Notes: a model not told the origin generated them from the sequence alone. DNA of 42,105 nt from an uncultured Rhodobiaceae bacterium (GCA_913057645.1 CAJXOU010000026.1:1-42105); one strand, 5' to 3'; numbered from the stretch's first letter, positions 16,606 to 28,499 are shown. Numbers and translations: made by a program.

Positions 16606-18041
16606 CGGCCCCTCTGTGGACGCGAGACGAGGTGATCGCCGCGACCGGAGGCCGCGCGCAGGGCGCGGACTGGTCGGCGAGCGGTGTTTCCATCGACAGC
16701 CGTACGCTGGAGGCGGGTGATCTCTTCGTGGCCATCGCCGGTGAAAATTCGGATGGACATACATATGTGGAGCGAGCGCTGAAGAGCGGCGCGTCCGCCG
16801 CCATCGTTGCCCGCTCCGACGAGGCGATGCGCGCCGCGGGATCGCTCGTCGTCGTGGACGACACGCTCAAGGCCCTGGAGGCGCTCGGCCGCGCGGCGCG
16901 GGCGCGCACGCAAGCGAAAGTCGTCGCCGTTACCGGCAGCGTCGGCAAGACCGGCACGAAGGAGGCGCTGCGGCTCATCCTTTCCGAGCAGGGCGCGACC
17001 CATGCTTCTGCCGCTTCCTACAACAACATGTGGGGCGTGCCGCTTTCGCTGGCGCGGATGCCCGCCGATACGCGGTTCGGCATTTTCGAAGTGGGGATGA
17101 ACCATCCCGGCGAGATCACGCCGCTGTCGAGGCTCGTCGAGCCGTTCGCCGCACTCATCACGACGGTCGAGGCCGTGCACATGGCCTTCTTCGACTCGGT
17201 CGAACAGATCGCGGATGCAAAGGGCGAGATCTTCGACGGACTGCAGAAGGGCGGCGTGGCGATCCTCAATCGCGACAACCCGCATTTCGAGCGCCTGCTT
17301 GCGAAGGCAAAGGCGAGCGGCGCCGGACGCATCATTTCCTTCGGCGAACACGCGGACGCGGAAGCCCGGCTCGACAAGGTGGCGCTGAAGGAAGACTGTT
17401 CCTGCGTTTCGGCGACGATTTGCGGACAGCCCGTCACATACAAGCTCTCGGTGCCGGGGCGTCACATCGTGATGAACTCGCTGGCGATGCTCGCGGTCGT
17501 GCATGCGCTCGATGCCGATCTCGCGATGGCGGCACTTGCGATGGCGCATCTCAAGGCACCGAAGGGCCGTGGCGAACGGCACCGCGTGGAAACGCCACTC
17601 GGTCCCTTCACGGTCATCGACGAGAGCTACAACGCCAATCCAGCCTCGATGCGCGCCGCGCTCGAAGCGCTGGGGCAGGCGAAACCGGAAGCGCAGGGCC
17701 GGCGCATCGCCGTTATCGGCGACATGCTGGAACTCGGCGACGACTCCATTGCGATGCATCGCGGGCTTGCCGAAACGATCCGCGAGGCGGATGTCGATCT
17801 CGTTTTCGCGAGCGGACCGCATATGCGCGAACTCTTCAAGGCGCTACCCGCCGGGACGCAGGGTGCCTATGGGGAAACGTCGGACGAACTCGGCGAGGCG
17901 TTGCGCGAGGCGGTGGAGCCGGGCGACGTGGTGATGGTGAAGGGATCTCTCGGTTCCCGCATGGGGCCGATCGTCGATCTGCTGAGGGGGCTCGGCGACG
18001 ACGAAGGCGAGAGCATCCGGCGCAACAGGGGGGGCAACTGA
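16602..18041 (+). CDS. murF: UDP-MurNAc-tripeptide--D-Ala-D-Ala ligase MurF
   Basis: Joins the D-alanyl-D-alanine dipeptide (made by Ddl, encoded downstream) to the UDP-MurNAc tripeptide, giving the pentapeptide. The product of 479 residues has the N-terminal substrate domain with [17 protein letters not shown] (about 29-45), the ATP loop [11 protein letters not shown] (111-121), and the C-terminal domain with [16 protein letters not shown]. The last third includes [10 protein letters not shown], conserved in MurF. It overlaps murE by four bases and mraY by one (TGATG). Confidence 0.97.
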   Translation: MTAPLWTRDEVIAATGGRAQGADWSASGVSIDSRTLEAGDLFVAIAGENSDGHTYVERALKSGASAAIVARSDEAMRAAGSLVVVDDTLKALEALGRAARARTQAKVVAVTGSVGKTGTKEALRLILSEQGATHASAASYNNMWGVPLSLARMPADTRFGIFEVGMNHPGEITPLSRLVEPFAALITTVEAVHMAFFDSVEQIADAKGEIFDGLQKGGVAILNRDNPHFERLLAKAKASGAGRIISFGEHADAEARLDKVALKEDCSCVSATICGQPVTYKLSVPGRHIVMNSLAMLAVVHALDADLAMAALAMAHLKAPKGRGERHRVETPLGPFTVIDESYNANPASMRAALEALGQAKPEAQGRRIAVIGDMLELGDDSIAMHRGLAETIREADVDLVFASGPHMRELFKALPAGTQGAYGETSDELGEALREAVEPGDVVMVKGSLGSRMGPIVDLLRGLGDDEGESIRRNRGGN

Positions 18042-19129
18042 TGCTTTACGACTGGCTCGGAGGCATGGCGGGCGATGTGCCGGCGCTGAACGTGTTCCGC
18101 TACATCACCTTCCGCACCGGCGGTGCGACGGTGACGGCGCTGCTGATCAGCTTCCTGTTCGGTCCGCGCATCATTGCGCTTCTGCGCGCGCGGCAGCGGC
18201 GCGGACAGCCGATCCGCGAGGACGGACCGCAGACGCATATCATCCAGAAGCAGGGAACGCCCACGATGGGCGGCTTTCTCATCCTGGTCGGGCTCGTGCC
18301 GTCCGTCCTTCTCTGGGCGGACTGGAGCAACCGTTACGTCTGGATCGTGCTCTTCGTGACGCTCGGCTTCGGCGCGGTCGGGTTTGCGGACGATTATCTG
18401 AAAGTGTCGAAAATCTCGCCGAAGGGCGTACCGGGCCGCGTGAAGCTGCTGTTCGAATTCGCGATCGCGCTCGTCGCCATGTGGGCGCTGGTGCTGGCGT
18501 CGAGCGAGCCCCTGCAGACGGCGCTCACCGTGCCGTTCTTCAAGACGGTGCTGATCCAGATGGGCGGTTTCTTCTTCCTGTTCGGGGCGCTGGTGATCGT
18601 CGGTTCGTCGAACGCGGTGAACCTCACGGACGGGCTCGACGGGCTCGCCATCGTGCCGGTGATGATCGCAGCAGCGGCCTTCGGCCTCATCGTCTACCTG
18701 GTCGGCAATGCGGTCTTCGCGGATTACCTGCAACTCCATTTCGTGCCCGGGTCCGGCGAGCTCGCGGTCTTCTGCGGTGCGCTGATCGGCGCGGGCCTCG
18801 GTTTCCTCTGGTACAACGCGCCGCCTGCGATGGTTTTCATGGGCGACACCGGCTCGCTCGCGCTGGGTGCGGCGCTCGGTGCCATTTCGGTCGCGGCGAA
18901 GCACGAACTGGTGCTCGCGATCATCGGCGGGCTCTTCGTACTCGAAGCCGTGTCGGTCATCGTGCAGGTCGCCTCCTTCAAGCTCACGGGCAAGCGGGTC
19001 TTCCGGATGGCGCCGCTTCATCATCATTTCGAACAGAAGGGCTGGGCGGAATCGACCGTCGTCGTGCGCTTCTGGATCATTTCGGTCGTGCTCGCGATGG
19101 CGGGCCTTGCGACGCTGAAGCTGAGGTAG
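18041..19129 (+). CDS. mraY: Phospho-MurNAc-pentapeptide translocase MraY
   Basis: Integral membrane enzyme of about ten helices that moves phospho-MurNAc-pentapeptide onto undecaprenyl phosphate, making lipid I. The 362-residue product shows all family blocks: [15 protein letters not shown] near the N-terminus, the acidic FADDYLK motif, [21 protein letters not shown] and the histidine motif [11 protein letters not shown]. The catalytic aspartates lie in these loops on the cytoplasmic side. Start overlaps the murF stop by one base, and murD follows after two bases. Confidence 0.98.
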   Translation: MLYDWLGGMAGDVPALNVFRYITFRTGGATVTALLISFLFGPRIIALLRARQRRGQPIREDGPQTHIIQKQGTPTMGGFLILVGLVPSVLLWADWSNRYVWIVLFVTLGFGAVGFADDYLKVSKISPKGVPGRVKLLFEFAIALVAMWALVLASSEPLQTALTVPFFKTVLIQMGGFFFLFGALVIVGSSNAVNLTDGLDGLAIVPVMIAAAAFGLIVYLVGNAVFADYLQLHFVPGSGELAVFCGALIGAGLGFLWYNAPPAMVFMGDTGSLALGAALGAISVAAKHELVLAIIGGLFVLEAVSVIVQVASFKLTGKRVFRMAPLHHHFEQKGWAESTVVVRFWIISVVLAMAGLATLKLR

Positions 19130-19131
19130 GG

Positions 19132-20541
19132 ATGATCGCGGCGACAGGCTTCGAGAGAAAGAACGTAGCGGTGCTGGGCCTCGGCAGGTCCGGCCTTGCG
19201 ACCGCGCGTTCGCTCGAGGCCGGCGGCGCACATGTGTTCGCCTGGGACGATGCGGAAGCAAAACGCGCGGAAGCGGCGAAGGAAGGCTTCACGCTTGCCG
19301 ATTCCTCGGGCTGGGACTGGAAGACTTTCGCCGCGCTCGTGCTCAGCCCCGGTATTCCACTGACGCATCCCGAACCGCATCCCGCGGTGAAGAAGGCAAA
19401 AGGCGCGGGCGTCGAGGTGATCGGCGATGTCGAACTCTTCCAGCGCGCGGTCGCGGCGAGCGGCAAGGGTGCAAAGGTCGTTGCCGTGACGGGAACGAAC
19501 GGCAAGTCGACGACGACGGCGCTGATCGGGCACATGGTCCGGCGCTGCGGTGGCGACGCGCAGGTGGGCGGCAATATCGGCAGGGCTGTGCTCGATCTCG
19601 ACGCGCCGTCGGCGGGAACCGTTTACGTGGTGGAGGTTTCCTCCTACCAGATCGATCTTGCGCCTTCGCTGGCACCGAATGTCGGCGTTCTCCTCAACAT
19701 CACGCCGGACCATATCGACCGGCACGGCACGGTGGAGCACTACGCCGAGGTGAAGGCGCGCATCTTCGCGCATCAGACCGAGAAGGATACCGCGGTGATC
19801 GGTATCGACGATCCGCGCACCGGCGAAATCTGCACCCATGAAGGCGCGAGGCGGGTGGAAAAGGTCGTGCCGGTCTCCGTCGGCAAGACCCTGTCGCGCG
19901 GCGTCTATGCGCTCGGCGGCGTCATCTATGACAGCATGGGCACGCAGACGGTGAAGGCGGGGGATCTCGGCGAGATCAAGACGCTGGCGGGCGCGCATAA
20001 CTGGCAGAACGCGGCCGCAGCCTATGCCGCTGGCCGCGCGCTCGGTTATCCGCGTGAGCGCATCTTCGCGGCCTTCGAAAGTTTCCCGGGTCTTGCGCAC
20101 CGCATGGAGATCGTCGGCGAAGCGGACGGCGTGCGTTTCGTCAACGACAGCAAGGCGACGAATGCCGACGCGGCCTCCAAGGCGCTCGCGACCTACGACA
20201 ACATCTACTGGATCATCGGCGGCAAGGCGAAGGAAGGCGGCATCGCCTCCCTCGAGGAATGGTTCCCGCGTGTCCGGCGCGCCTATCTGATCGGCGACGC
20301 GGCCAAACAGTTCGCCGAAACGCTGAAGAACAAGGTCGAGACGGTTCATTGCGGCACGCTCGACCGGGCGGTCGAGGCGGCCTCGCGCGATGCGGCAGCG
20401 GATGAAGCGGAACTGAAGATCGTCCTGCTCTCTCCCGCCTGCGCTTCGTTCGACCAGTTCTCGAGCTTCGAGGAGCGCGGCGATGTCTTCCGTGCCGCCG
20501 TGCAGGAGCGTCTCAAGGTGAAGGGAGGGGCTGCCGCATGA
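19132..20541 (+). CDS. murD: UDP-MurNAc-L-alanine--D-glutamate ligase MurD
   Basis: Adds D-glutamate to UDP-MurNAc-L-alanine. The 469-residue protein begins with a Rossmann-like fold (VAVLGLGRSGLATARSL, about 12-28) that binds the nucleotide sugar. The Mur ligase ATP loop GTNGKSTTT (121-129) and the middle domain EVSSYQIDLAP and NITPDHIDRHG follow, then the C-terminal domain with HRMEIVGEADGVRFVNDSKATN. All are characteristic of MurD. The 3' end overlaps ftsW by four bases. Confidence 0.97.
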   Translation: MIAATGFERKNVAVLGLGRSGLATARSLEAGGAHVFAWDDAEAKRAEAAKEGFTLADSSGWDWKTFAALVLSPGIPLTHPEPHPAVKKAKGAGVEVIGDVELFQRAVAASGKGAKVVAVTGTNGKSTTTALIGHMVRRCGGDAQVGGNIGRAVLDLDAPSAGTVYVVEVSSYQIDLAPSLAPNVGVLLNITPDHIDRHGTVEHYAEVKARIFAHQTEKDTAVIGIDDPRTGEICTHEGARRVEKVVPVSVGKTLSRGVYALGGVIYDSMGTQTVKAGDLGEIKTLAGAHNWQNAAAAYAAGRALGYPRERIFAAFESFPGLAHRMEIVGEADGVRFVNDSKATNADAASKALATYDNIYWIIGGKAKEGGIASLEEWFPRVRRAYLIGDAAKQFAETLKNKVETVHCGTLDRAVEAASRDAAADEAELKIVLLSPACASFDQFSSFEERGDVFRAAVQERLKVKGGAAA

Positions 20542-21686
20542 TCCGCCTCGCCCGCACGAACCGCAGCCTGATCGCCGAATGGTGGTGGACCGTCGACAAG
20601 TGGACGCTTTTGATGCTCGTCTGCCTGATGATCGTCGGTGGTGTGCTTGCGCTCGCCGCGAGCCCGGCCGTCGCCATGCGCATTCACCTGCCGCCGTTTT
20701 ATTTCGTCTACAAGCAGCTTGCCTTCTTTGTCCCGGCCATCGTCGTTCTGATCGGCGTGTCGCTGCTCAATGTGCGGCAGGTGCGCCGCGCCGCGGCGCT
20801 CGTTTTCGCGGTCGCCTTCGTGCTGATGGCGCTGACGCCGGTGCTCGGACAGGAAGTGAAGGGCGCGCATCGCTGGCTGCAGCTCGGTCCGGTCGGCATT
20901 CAGCCGTCGGAATTCGTGAAGCCCGCCTTCATCGTGCTCGTCGCGTGGCTCTTCGCCGAGGCGCAGCGGACGCCGGGCATTCCGGGGACGGCGCTTGCCG
21001 TTGCGCTTTACGGCATGGTGGTTGCGGTGCTTGCGGTGCAGCCCGATTTCGGCCAGCTCATGCTCGTCACCCTCGTCTTCGGTGCGATGTTCTTCATGGC
21101 CGGGCTTTCCTGGGGCTGGATCGGATCGCTTGCGGCCATCGCGGTTGCGGGCGCCATCACCGCCTATTCGATGATGCCGCATGTCGCGAGCCGCGTGGAC
21201 CGCTTCCTCGATCCGGAATCGGGCGACACCTACCAGATCGACCGGGCGCTCGATGCGGTGAACGCGGGCGGGCTCTTCGGCCGCGGGCCGGGCGAGGGCG
21301 TGGTGAAGCGCATTCTCCCGGATGCCCATACCGATTTCATTTTTGCGGTTGCGGCCGAGGAATACGGCGTCATTGCCGGGCTCATCATCATCGGCCTCTT
21401 CGCCACCATCGTGATGCGGACGCTTCGCCAGGCGATGGAGGAGCAGGACCTCTTCGTGCAGTTCGCGGCCTGCGGCCTGGTCGCCCTGTTCGGGCTGCAG
21501 GCGCTCATCAACATGTCGGTCAATGTGAACCTGATGCCCGCGAAGGGCATGACGCTGCCGTTCATCTCCTATGGCGGCTCCTCGCTCCTCGCGCTCGCCT
21601 TTGCGATGGGAATGCTTCTCGCGCTGACGCGGCGCCGTGCAGGCAGCAACGTGTCTGCGGCAAGCGGGCGGAGGGCCAACGCATGA
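20538..21686 (+). CDS. ftsW: Septal peptidoglycan glycosyltransferase FtsW
   Basis: SEDS-family membrane protein of 382 residues with about ten helices; polymerises lipid II at the septum together with FtsI. Family motifs include [20 protein letters not shown] and, after the large periplasmic loop, [20 protein letters not shown] followed by [12 protein letters not shown]. The Asp in the loop before HTDF is the residue required for polymerase activity in SEDS proteins. The C-terminal [19 protein letters not shown] and ISYGGSS block is also diagnostic. Its place in the dcw cluster next to murG separates it from RodA. Confidence 0.97.
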   Translation: MIRLARTNRSLIAEWWWTVDKWTLLMLVCLMIVGGVLALAASPAVAMRIHLPPFYFVYKQLAFFVPAIVVLIGVSLLNVRQVRRAAALVFAVAFVLMALTPVLGQEVKGAHRWLQLGPVGIQPSEFVKPAFIVLVAWLFAEAQRTPGIPGTALAVALYGMVVAVLAVQPDFGQLMLVTLVFGAMFFMAGLSWGWIGSLAAIAVAGAITAYSMMPHVASRVDRFLDPESGDTYQIDRALDAVNAGGLFGRGPGEGVVKRILPDAHTDFIFAVAAEEYGVIAGLIIIGLFATIVMRTLRQAMEEQDLFVQFAACGLVALFGLQALINMSVNVNLMPAKGMTLPFISYGGSSLLALAFAMGMLLALTRRRAGSNVSAASGRRANA

Positions 21687-22876
21687 CGCGCCATCCTCAC
21701 GGTCCCATCGTCATCGCAGCGGGCGGCACGGGCGGACATCTGTTCCCCGGTCAGGCACTCGCGCAGGAGCTGCGCCGCCGCGGCCGCAGGATCGTGCTGA
21801 TCACGGACGAACGCGTGCAGCGGTTCGACAAGCTTTTCCCGGAAGCGGATATCTACGAGGTTCCGTCGGCGACACCTTCAGGCAAAGGCCTCGCCGGCCT
21901 GTTGAGGGCGGCGCCCGCGATTATTGCGGGTGTCGCCCGGTCTTTCGCGATCCTGCAGCGGGTGAAGCCTGCGGCCCTGATCGGCTTCGGCGGTTATCCG
22001 ACGCTGCCGCCGGTTGCGGCTGCGATCCTGCGCGGGATACCGGTCTGCGTGCACGAACAGAATGCCGTGCTCGGACGCGTGAACCGTCTCGTTGCGCCTC
22101 ATGTGGAAGCCATTGCCTCGACCTTCGATGCGCCGAAGTTCCTGAAGGCGCGCGATGCGGGCAAGCTCGCCCTGACGGGGAACCCTGTGCGCGACGCCGT
22201 GATCGCGCAGGCGAATGCGCCCTACACCGCACCGGAAGACAAGGGACCGATCCATCTGCTGGTTTTCGGCGGCAGCCAGGGCGCGCGGGTGATGAGCGAT
22301 GTGGTGCCCGCCGCGCTTGCGCGGTTGCCGCAGGACATGCGCGGCCGGCTCCGCGTGGTGCAGCAGGCGCGGCCGGAGGATATTGCGCGCGTGCGCGCGA
22401 TTTACATGAATGCGGGCATCGAAGCGGAACTCAATTCCTTCTTCGACGACATGCCGGAGCGGATCGCCGCCGCGCATCTCGTGATCGGGCGTTCGGGCGC
22501 CTCGACGGTGAGCGAGCTTGCCGTGATCGGGCGTCCGTCGGTTCTCGTGCCGCTGCCGCATTCGCTCGACAACGACCAGAAGGCCAATGCCGAAAAACTC
22601 GCCGAGGCGGGAGCGGCCGTCATGATCGAGCAGAAGGATTTCACCGAAGAGGCGCTGGCTGCGCGGCTTGCGCAGCTGTTTGCCACGCCTGCCGCGCTGG
22701 AAGCCGCCGCGAAGGCCGCCCGGGAGAAGGGGCAGCCCGGTGCCGTGCGGGCGCTTGCCGATCTCGTGGAGGCGCTTGGCCGCGGCGAATATCGCGCGCT
22801 CCGCAATCCGGCCGCAAGGGATGCCCCGAACGAAGACGGACCGACAATGCTCAAATTCGTCGCGGGAGGCCTGTGA
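21683..22876 (+). CDS. murG: UDP-GlcNAc:lipid I N-acetylglucosaminyltransferase MurG
   Basis: Peripheral inner membrane enzyme that completes lipid II. The product of 397 residues is slightly longer than typical (about 360). It has the G loop GGTGGH (14-19), the [17 protein letters not shown] and [12 protein letters not shown] segments, a second glycine loop FGGSQGA, and the UDP-GlcNAc site [21 protein letters not shown] with QKANAEKL. The extra length is a C-terminal tail of about 30 residues ([20 protein letters not shown]) without recognised function. It overlaps ftsW by four bases and murC by one. Confidence 0.97.
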   Translation: MTRHPHGPIVIAAGGTGGHLFPGQALAQELRRRGRRIVLITDERVQRFDKLFPEADIYEVPSATPSGKGLAGLLRAAPAIIAGVARSFAILQRVKPAALIGFGGYPTLPPVAAAILRGIPVCVHEQNAVLGRVNRLVAPHVEAIASTFDAPKFLKARDAGKLALTGNPVRDAVIAQANAPYTAPEDKGPIHLLVFGGSQGARVMSDVVPAALARLPQDMRGRLRVVQQARPEDIARVRAIYMNAGIEAELNSFFDDMPERIAAAHLVIGRSGASTVSELAVIGRPSVLVPLPHSLDNDQKANAEKLAEAGAAVMIEQKDFTEEALAARLAQLFATPAALEAAAKAAREKGQPGAVRALADLVEALGRGEYRALRNPAARDAPNEDGPTMLKFVAGGL

Positions 22877-24351
22877 TGCGTCCGGCGCCTCTCGACATCG
22901 GCAACATCCATTTCACCGGCATCGGCGGCATCGGCATGAGCGGCATTGCCGAAGTCATGCACAATCTCGGCTACACGGTGCAGGGGAGCGACCTTGCCGA
23001 CAGCGCCAATGTCAAGCGTCTCAAGTCGCTCGGCATCAAGGTCTTCATCGGTCAGAAGGCGGAGAACCTGAAGGACGCGCAGGTGATCGTGGTGTCCTCG
23101 GCGATCCGGCCGGACAATCCGGAACTGATGGAGGCGCGTGCGCGCTTCCTCCCCGTCGTGCGCCGCGCGGAAATGCTCGCCGAGCTGATGCGCCTCAAGA
23201 GCTGCGTCACGATCGCCGGCACGCATGGCAAGACGACGACGACCTCGCTCGTCGCGGCGATCCTCGACAAGGGCGGCGTCGATCCGACCGTCATCAATGG
23301 CGGCATCATCAATGCCTACGGCACCAATGCGCGCCTCGGCGAAGGCGAGTGGATGGTGGTGGAGGCGGACGAGTCCGACGGCACCTTCGTGAAGCTGCCT
23401 GCGACCATCGCCATCGTCACGAATATCGACCCCGAGCATCTCGACTATTACGGCACGTTCGAGGCGGCGAAGGATGCCTTCCTCGCCTTTGTCGAGAAGG
23501 TGCCGTTCTACGGCGCGGCCGTGATGTGCATCGACCATCCCGAAGTGCAGGCGCTGATCGGGCGCGTGCGCGACAGGCGGATCGTCACCTATGGCACCAA
23601 CCCGCAGGCCGACATCCGCGCGACCAATATTCGTGTCGAGGACGGCTTCAACGTGTTCGACGTGACGATCACGGACCGCAAGACGCGCAAGACGCGCGAC
23701 ATGAAGGCGGTCCGACTGGCCATGCACGGCACGCATAACATGCTGAACAGCCTGGCGGCTGTCGGCGTTGCACTGCAGATGGGGATCGGCGACGCGCAGA
23801 TCCGCGAGGCGCTCGAAGGCTTCGGCGGGGTCAAGCGGCGCTTCACGCCCGTCGGCGAATGGAACGGTGTCAAGCTTTACGACGATTACGGGCATCACCC
23901 GGTCGAGATTGCGGCGGTGCTGCAGGCCGCGCGTTCGGCGACGCAGGGACGGACCATCGCCGTCGTGCAGCCGCACCGCTACACGCGGCTCCACAACCTG
24001 TTCGACGAGTTCTGTGCCTGCTTCAACGATGCCGATGCCGTGATCGTCGCGGATGTCTACGAAGCGGGCGAGAAGCCCATCGAGGGCGCCAATCGCGATG
24101 CACTGGTGCAGGGGCTGCGCGACCGCGGGCACCGCGATGTGATGCCGCTCGAAGGACCGGAAGCGCTTCCCGGATTGATCGCAAAAGTGGCGAAGCCCGG
24201 CGATCTCGTCGTCTGTCTCGGCGCGGGAAGCATCACCTACTGGGCGAACGATCTCGCCGTGAACCTCGCGAAGCTCGACGCGAAGGGCAGGAAGAAAGCT
24301 CCCGCGAAGAAAACGACCGCAAAAACAAAGAAGCCGGGGAGGAAGAAATGA
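22876..24351 (+). CDS. murC: UDP-MurNAc--L-alanine ligase MurC
   Basis: First amino acid ligase of the pathway. The protein has 491 residues. The N-terminal [17 protein letters not shown] loop binds the UDP sugar, the ATP loop GTHGKTTTT starts at residue 115, and [20 protein letters not shown] and the C-terminal [14 protein letters not shown] follow; all are family hallmarks. The last 20 or so residues form an unusual basic tail rich in Lys, Ala and Pro (after [13 protein letters not shown]) that goes beyond the usual fold and could bind nucleic acid or acidic surfaces. It overlaps murB by four bases. Confidence 0.97.
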   Translation: MRPAPLDIGNIHFTGIGGIGMSGIAEVMHNLGYTVQGSDLADSANVKRLKSLGIKVFIGQKAENLKDAQVIVVSSAIRPDNPELMEARARFLPVVRRAEMLAELMRLKSCVTIAGTHGKTTTTSLVAAILDKGGVDPTVINGGIINAYGTNARLGEGEWMVVEADESDGTFVKLPATIAIVTNIDPEHLDYYGTFEAAKDAFLAFVEKVPFYGAAVMCIDHPEVQALIGRVRDRRIVTYGTNPQADIRATNIRVEDGFNVFDVTITDRKTRKTRDMKAVRLAMHGTHNMLNSLAAVGVALQMGIGDAQIREALEGFGGVKRRFTPVGEWNGVKLYDDYGHHPVEIAAVLQAARSATQGRTIAVVQPHRYTRLHNLFDEFCACFNDADAVIVADVYEAGEKPIEGANRDALVQGLRDRGHRDVMPLEGPEALPGLIAKVAKPGDLVVCLGAGSITYWANDLAVNLAKLDAKGRKKAPAKKTTAKTKKPGRKK

Positions 24352-25277
24352 TGGCCGCTGAAGCCACATCTCTGATCGACCGGTTGCCGAAAGTGCGCGG
24401 CGAACTCGTCGCTGGCGCCGCTCTCGCGCCGCTCACCTGGTTCCGCGTCGGCGGCACGGCGGAAGTGCTGTTCCGTCCGGCGGATGCCGACGATCTCGCC
24501 GATTTCCTCGCGGGCACACCGGAAGACGTGCCGGTGACGGTGATCGGTGTCGGATCGAACCTGCTGGTGCGCGAAGGTGGCGTGAAGGGCGTCGTCATCC
24601 GGCTCGGCCGTCCGTTCATGAATATCGAGGTTGCAGAGGGGGCCTGTGTCCGCGCGGGCACGGCGGCGCTCGACGTCGCCGTGTCTCGCGCGGCACAGGA
24701 GGCCGGCCTCGCGGGACTCGAATTCTATCGCGGTATTCCGGGTTCCATCGGTGGCGCCCTGCGCATGAACGGTGGCGCCTATGGCCGCGAGACGAAAGAC
24801 GTATTGGTGGAAGCGGTCGCGATCGACCGCAAGGGCAAACGTCATGTGCTCTCGAATGCCGACATGCATTACAGCTATCGCCATTGCGGCGCGCCGGAAG
24901 ACCTGATCTTCGTGGAAGCGTTATTCCAGGCCGCACCCGGCAATGCAGAAGAAATTCTGAGACGCATGAACGAGATCACGGCGTCGCGCGAAGCGACGCA
25001 GCCGATCCGCACGCGCACCGGCGGTTCCACCTTCAAGAACCCCGAAGGCCAGAAGTCCTGGCAATTGATCGACGCTGCCGGGTGCCGCGGTCTCAGGCGC
25101 GGCGGGGCGCAGGTGTCGGAGCTGCATTGCAACTTCCTCATCAACACGGGCGATGCGACGGCGAGCGACCTCGAGGAACTCGGAGAGGAAGTGCGCGCGC
25201 GGGTGAAGGAGACGAGCGGCATCACGCTCGAATGGGAAATCAGGCGCATCGGTATGCGCGAAGGAGAGGGCGCATGA
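24348..25277 (+). CDS. murB: UDP-N-acetylenolpyruvoylglucosamine reductase MurB
   Basis: FAD enzyme that reduces the enolpyruvyl group with NADPH to give UDP-MurNAc. The 309-residue product shows the flavin-binding [15 protein letters not shown] and [14 protein letters not shown] segments, [21 protein letters not shown], and the active-site GGSTFKNP with the proton-donating Ser227. Two adjacent ATG codons (24348 and 24351) are possible starts; I chose the first because GGGGAGGAAG precedes it and it gives the same four-base overlap seen at most junctions. Confidence 0.97.
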   Translation: MMAAEATSLIDRLPKVRGELVAGAALAPLTWFRVGGTAEVLFRPADADDLADFLAGTPEDVPVTVIGVGSNLLVREGGVKGVVIRLGRPFMNIEVAEGACVRAGTAALDVAVSRAAQEAGLAGLEFYRGIPGSIGGALRMNGGAYGRETKDVLVEAVAIDRKGKRHVLSNADMHYSYRHCGAPEDLIFVEALFQAAPGNAEEILRRMNEITASREATQPIRTRTGGSTFKNPEGQKSWQLIDAAGCRGLRRGGAQVSELHCNFLINTGDATASDLEELGEEVRARVKETSGITLEWEIRRIGMREGEGA

Positions 25278-26200
25278 GCGGCGGAAAGCACGTCGCCGTC
25301 CTCAAGGGCGGCTGGAGCGCGGAACGCGAGGTAAGCCTCGTGTCGGGGCGCGGCTGCGCCGACGCACTCAAGCAGATGGGTTACCGCGTCAGCGAAATCG
25401 ATGTCGGCCGGGATATTGCCGACCAGCTTCTGACGGTGAAGCCCGACGTCGCCTTCAACGCGCTGCATGGCCGCTGGGGCGAGGATGGCTGTGTGCAAGG
25501 TCTTCTCGAAATCCTGCGCGTGCCATACACGCATTCGGGTGTGCTCGCCTCGGCGCTCGCCATGAACAAGGAGCGAGCGAAGCCGGTCTTCCGGGCGGCG
25601 GGGCTTCCCGTTGCCGAAAGCGTCGTTGTGCCGCGCGAACAGGCGGCGCACGGCCATGTCATGGATCCGCCCTATGTCATCAAGCCGGTGAGCGAAGGTT
25701 CGTCTGTCGGCGTCTTCATCGTGCGCGCCGGCGACAACCGCCCTCCCGCCGAGCTTACCTCGCCCGAATGGAACCTCGGCGACGAGGTGATGGCGGAACG
25801 CTACATCGCGGGGCGCGAGCTTACTTGCGCCGTGATGGGCGAGGAAATCTTCGGCGTGACGGAGATCATCGCAGCGACACAGTTCTACGACTATGAAGCG
25901 AAATACAAGGCGGGGGGCTCGCGCCATGTCATTCCCGCGCCGCTCGATGCGGACACCTATGCCGAGGTGCAGCGGCTGACGCTCGCCGCGCACAAGGCGT
26001 TGGGCTGCCGGGGTGTCAGCCGCGCGGATTTCCGCTTCGACGATACGCGCCCCGGCAAGCCCGAACTCATTCTTCTCGAGGTCAACACGCAGCCGGGCAT
26101 GACGCCGACATCGCTTGTGCCCGAACTCGCGGGGCTCGCGGGCTATTCCTATGGCGAACTCGTGAGCTGGATGGTGGAGGACGCATCATGCGACAGGTGA
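25274..26200 (+). CDS. ddl: D-alanine--D-alanine ligase
   Basis: ATP-grasp enzyme that makes D-Ala-D-Ala for MurF. The product of 308 residues starts with the substrate loop [16 protein letters not shown] (about 10-25). It continues with [16 protein letters not shown], the ATP-grasp lysine segment [16 protein letters not shown], and the Mg-binding [20 protein letters not shown] near the C-terminus. Length and order of motifs are those of DdlB, the dcw-encoded form. It overlaps murB by four bases and runs 13 bases into ftsQ, the longest overlap in the cluster. Confidence 0.97.
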   Translation: MSGGKHVAVLKGGWSAEREVSLVSGRGCADALKQMGYRVSEIDVGRDIADQLLTVKPDVAFNALHGRWGEDGCVQGLLEILRVPYTHSGVLASALAMNKERAKPVFRAAGLPVAESVVVPREQAAHGHVMDPPYVIKPVSEGSSVGVFIVRAGDNRPPAELTSPEWNLGDEVMAERYIAGRELTCAVMGEEIFGVTEIIAATQFYDYEAKYKAGGSRHVIPAPLDADTYAEVQRLTLAAHKALGCRGVSRADFRFDDTRPGKPELILLEVNTQPGMTPTSLVPELAGLAGYSYGELVSWMVEDASCDR

Positions 26201-27192
26201 AGAAGGCCTCGCGCACCGGCGTCCGGACGGCGCCGAAGAAGAAGGGCTCGAAGATCGCGCCCGGCAAGCGGCGCAATGCGAGCGCAATGAGCACGTTCGG
26301 ACGGCGCAAGGAGCGGCCCGCCGGTCCGCTCATGCAGTGGATCGACAATGTGCGAGAGGGCAATTTCGGCACCAGACCGTTCGCCTGGAGCGCGCTCGTG
26401 CTCCTCGGCCTCGTTGCCATCTATGGCTTCGCGGTCGGCGGCCACGCGCAGGCGATGCGCGATGCGGCTGTTGCCAAGACGAACCAGGCTCTCGCGCTGT
26501 CGGGATTTTCGATCCAGGACGTGCGCGTGACGGGCCGTGCGCAGACACGCAAGGACGACCTTCTCGTCGCGGTCGGCGTCGAGCGCGGTGATCCGATTTT
26601 CGGTTTCGACACGGAAGCGGCACGGCAGCGGATCGAGCGGCTCGGGTGGGTGCGCTCGGCGACGGTAACGCGATTGCTGCCGGACACGATCCGCATAGAG
26701 GTGGTGGAGCGCGAGCCGTTCGCGCTCTGGCAGCGTGGCGGCGAGCTGTCGCTGATCGACGCGGAAGGGCGGCCGATTACGGATGAAGGCGTTCAGGATT
26801 TTGCCCATCTCCCGTTCATCGTCGGCTTCGGCGCACCGCGCGAGGCGCCGGTCCTGCTGAAGATGATGCGCGCCGAACAGCCGCAGCTTCTCGCCCGTGT
26901 GCGCGCTTTCGTGCGCGTGGGCGACAGGCGCTGGAACCTGCGTCTCGAAAACGGCGTCGACGTGAAGTTGCCGGAGGCCGGCGTCGAGGCGGCGCTGGCG
27001 GGGCTCAGGGATTACGACACGCAATACAAGATTCTGTCGCGCGACATCGTCGCGGTCGATCTGCGTCTGCCGGACCGCGTATCGGTCGAACTTACGGAGA
27101 GCGCGGCGGCGGACGGCGGCATCGCGACGGAAGCAAAGATGAAACAGGGCGTGGCGCGGCCGGGTGGGCCCGCGCGTGGAGGCAACACATGA
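26188..27192 (+). CDS. ftsQ: Cell division protein FtsQ
   Basis: Bitopic inner membrane protein of 334 residues. A strongly basic cytoplasmic N-terminus of about 60 residues ([18 protein letters not shown]) precedes one membrane segment at 65-84. A POTRA domain follows (SIQDVRVTGRAQTRKDDLLVAV, about 105-175), with FDTEAARQRIERLGWVRSATV, and then the FtsQ beta domain (REPFALWQRGGELSLIDAEG). FtsQ links the FtsL/FtsB complex to FtsW-FtsI in the periplasm. A good ribosome site, GGTGGAGG, lies inside the ddl 3' end. The stop overlaps ftsA by four bases. Confidence 0.95.
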   Translation: MRQVKKASRTGVRTAPKKKGSKIAPGKRRNASAMSTFGRRKERPAGPLMQWIDNVREGNFGTRPFAWSALVLLGLVAIYGFAVGGHAQAMRDAAVAKTNQALALSGFSIQDVRVTGRAQTRKDDLLVAVGVERGDPIFGFDTEAARQRIERLGWVRSATVTRLLPDTIRIEVVEREPFALWQRGGELSLIDAEGRPITDEGVQDFAHLPFIVGFGAPREAPVLLKMMRAEQPQLLARVRAFVRVGDRRWNLRLENGVDVKLPEAGVEAALAGLRDYDTQYKILSRDIVAVDLRLPDRVSVELTESAAADGGIATEAKMKQGVARPGGPARGGNT

Positions 27193-28499
27193 ATATGGTT
27201 TCTCTGGGTTCGAGGAGCTTTCAGGGCAGGCCCGTTGCGGCGGGGCGGTCGGGCACGATCGCCGCGCTCGATGTCGGGTCGAGCAAGATCTCGTGCTTCA
27301 TCGCGAAGATCGAACCGGGCAAACTCGCGAACGGGCATGCGCCGGTCCGCGTCATCGGCATCGGGCACCAGGTCTCGCGCGGCATTCGCGCGGGCGCGGT
27401 GGTCGACATGGACGCCGCGGAAGAGGCGATCCGCGTCGCCGTCGATGCGGCGGAGCGGATGGCAGGCGTCACGATCCGCGAGGTCGTGGTGGGCTTCTCC
27501 GGCGCCGAGCCGAAAAGCCAGACGGTCGGCGTACGTGCGTCCATCGCCGGCGGCGAGGTGACGGATACCGATGTGTCGCGGCTCATCCACCACGCGCAGA
27601 CGAATTTCCAGCCGGACGGCCGCGACGTCATGCACGCAATCCCGACCAACTACTCCGTGGACGGCAGCCGGGGCGTGCGCGACCCGCGCGGCATGTTCGG
27701 CGAGAAGCTCGGTGTCGAGGTTCATATGGTAAGCGTGCTTCGGGGCCCGCTCCGGAACCTCGAACTCTGCATCGAGCGCTGTCACCTCTCGGTAGCGGGA
27801 ATCGCCGTATCGCCCTATGCGAGCGGGCTTGCCTGCCTCGTCGAGGACGAAACCGATCTCGGCGTTGCGATGATCGACATGGGCGGCGGTACGACCTCAC
27901 TCGGAATCTTCTTCGAAGGCGCGATGGTCTACTGCGATTCCGTGTCAATCGGCGGGAATCACATTACCAATGATATTGCGCGGGGGCTCTCCACGCCGCT
28001 CGCCCATGCGGAGCGGATGAAGACGCTGTACGGGAGCGCGCTTGCAAGCCCGTCGGACGAAAGAGAGATGATCGACGTGCCGCAGGTGGGTGAAAGCGAT
28101 GCCGATTCGGCGAATCATATTCCGAGGTCGATGCTGACAGGCATCATTCAGCCGCGGCTGGAGGAAACTTTCGAACTTGTACGCGACAGGATGGAGGCGA
28201 GCGGCTACGGCCGGCTCGCGGGACGGCGTGTGGTGCTGACAGGCGGCGCTGCGCAGCTCAACGGCGCGCGGGAACTCGCCGCGCGGATGCTCGACAAGCA
28301 GGTGCGCGTCGGGCAGCCGGTCAGGCTTACGGGCCTTGCCGACGCGACGGGCGGCCCCGCCTTCTCGACCTGTGCGGGACTTCTCACCTATTCGCAAATC
28401 TCTCCCCTCGAGGCAGCAGGCGCGGACGACGGCGCCGAGTCGGCCATGCCGCGCGGACAGTTCCGCCGGTTCGGCCGCTGGCTGAAGGAGAATTTCTGA
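27189..28499 (+). CDS. ftsA: Cell division protein FtsA
   Basis: Actin-like ATPase that tethers FtsZ filaments to the membrane. The 436-residue product has the phosphate-1 motif [19 protein letters not shown], the 1C insertion (from about residue 90), the phosphate-2 motif [16 protein letters not shown] and the adenosine motif [14 protein letters not shown]. The C-terminal amphipathic helix [12 protein letters not shown] is the membrane-targeting sequence of the family. It overlaps ftsQ by four bases. A 148-bp gap to ftsZ follows, in which a 50-codon open frame is coupled to the ftsA stop. Confidence 0.97.
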   Translation: MNMVSLGSRSFQGRPVAAGRSGTIAALDVGSSKISCFIAKIEPGKLANGHAPVRVIGIGHQVSRGIRAGAVVDMDAAEEAIRVAVDAAERMAGVTIREVVVGFSGAEPKSQTVGVRASIAGGEVTDTDVSRLIHHAQTNFQPDGRDVMHAIPTNYSVDGSRGVRDPRGMFGEKLGVEVHMVSVLRGPLRNLELCIERCHLSVAGIAVSPYASGLACLVEDETDLGVAMIDMGGGTTSLGIFFEGAMVYCDSVSIGGNHITNDIARGLSTPLAHAERMKTLYGSALASPSDEREMIDVPQVGESDADSANHIPRSMLTGIIQPRLEETFELVRDRMEASGYGRLAGRRVVLTGGAAQLNGARELAARMLDKQVRVGQPVRLTGLADATGGPAFSTCAGLLTYSQISPLEAAGADDGAESAMPRGQFRRFGRWLKENF

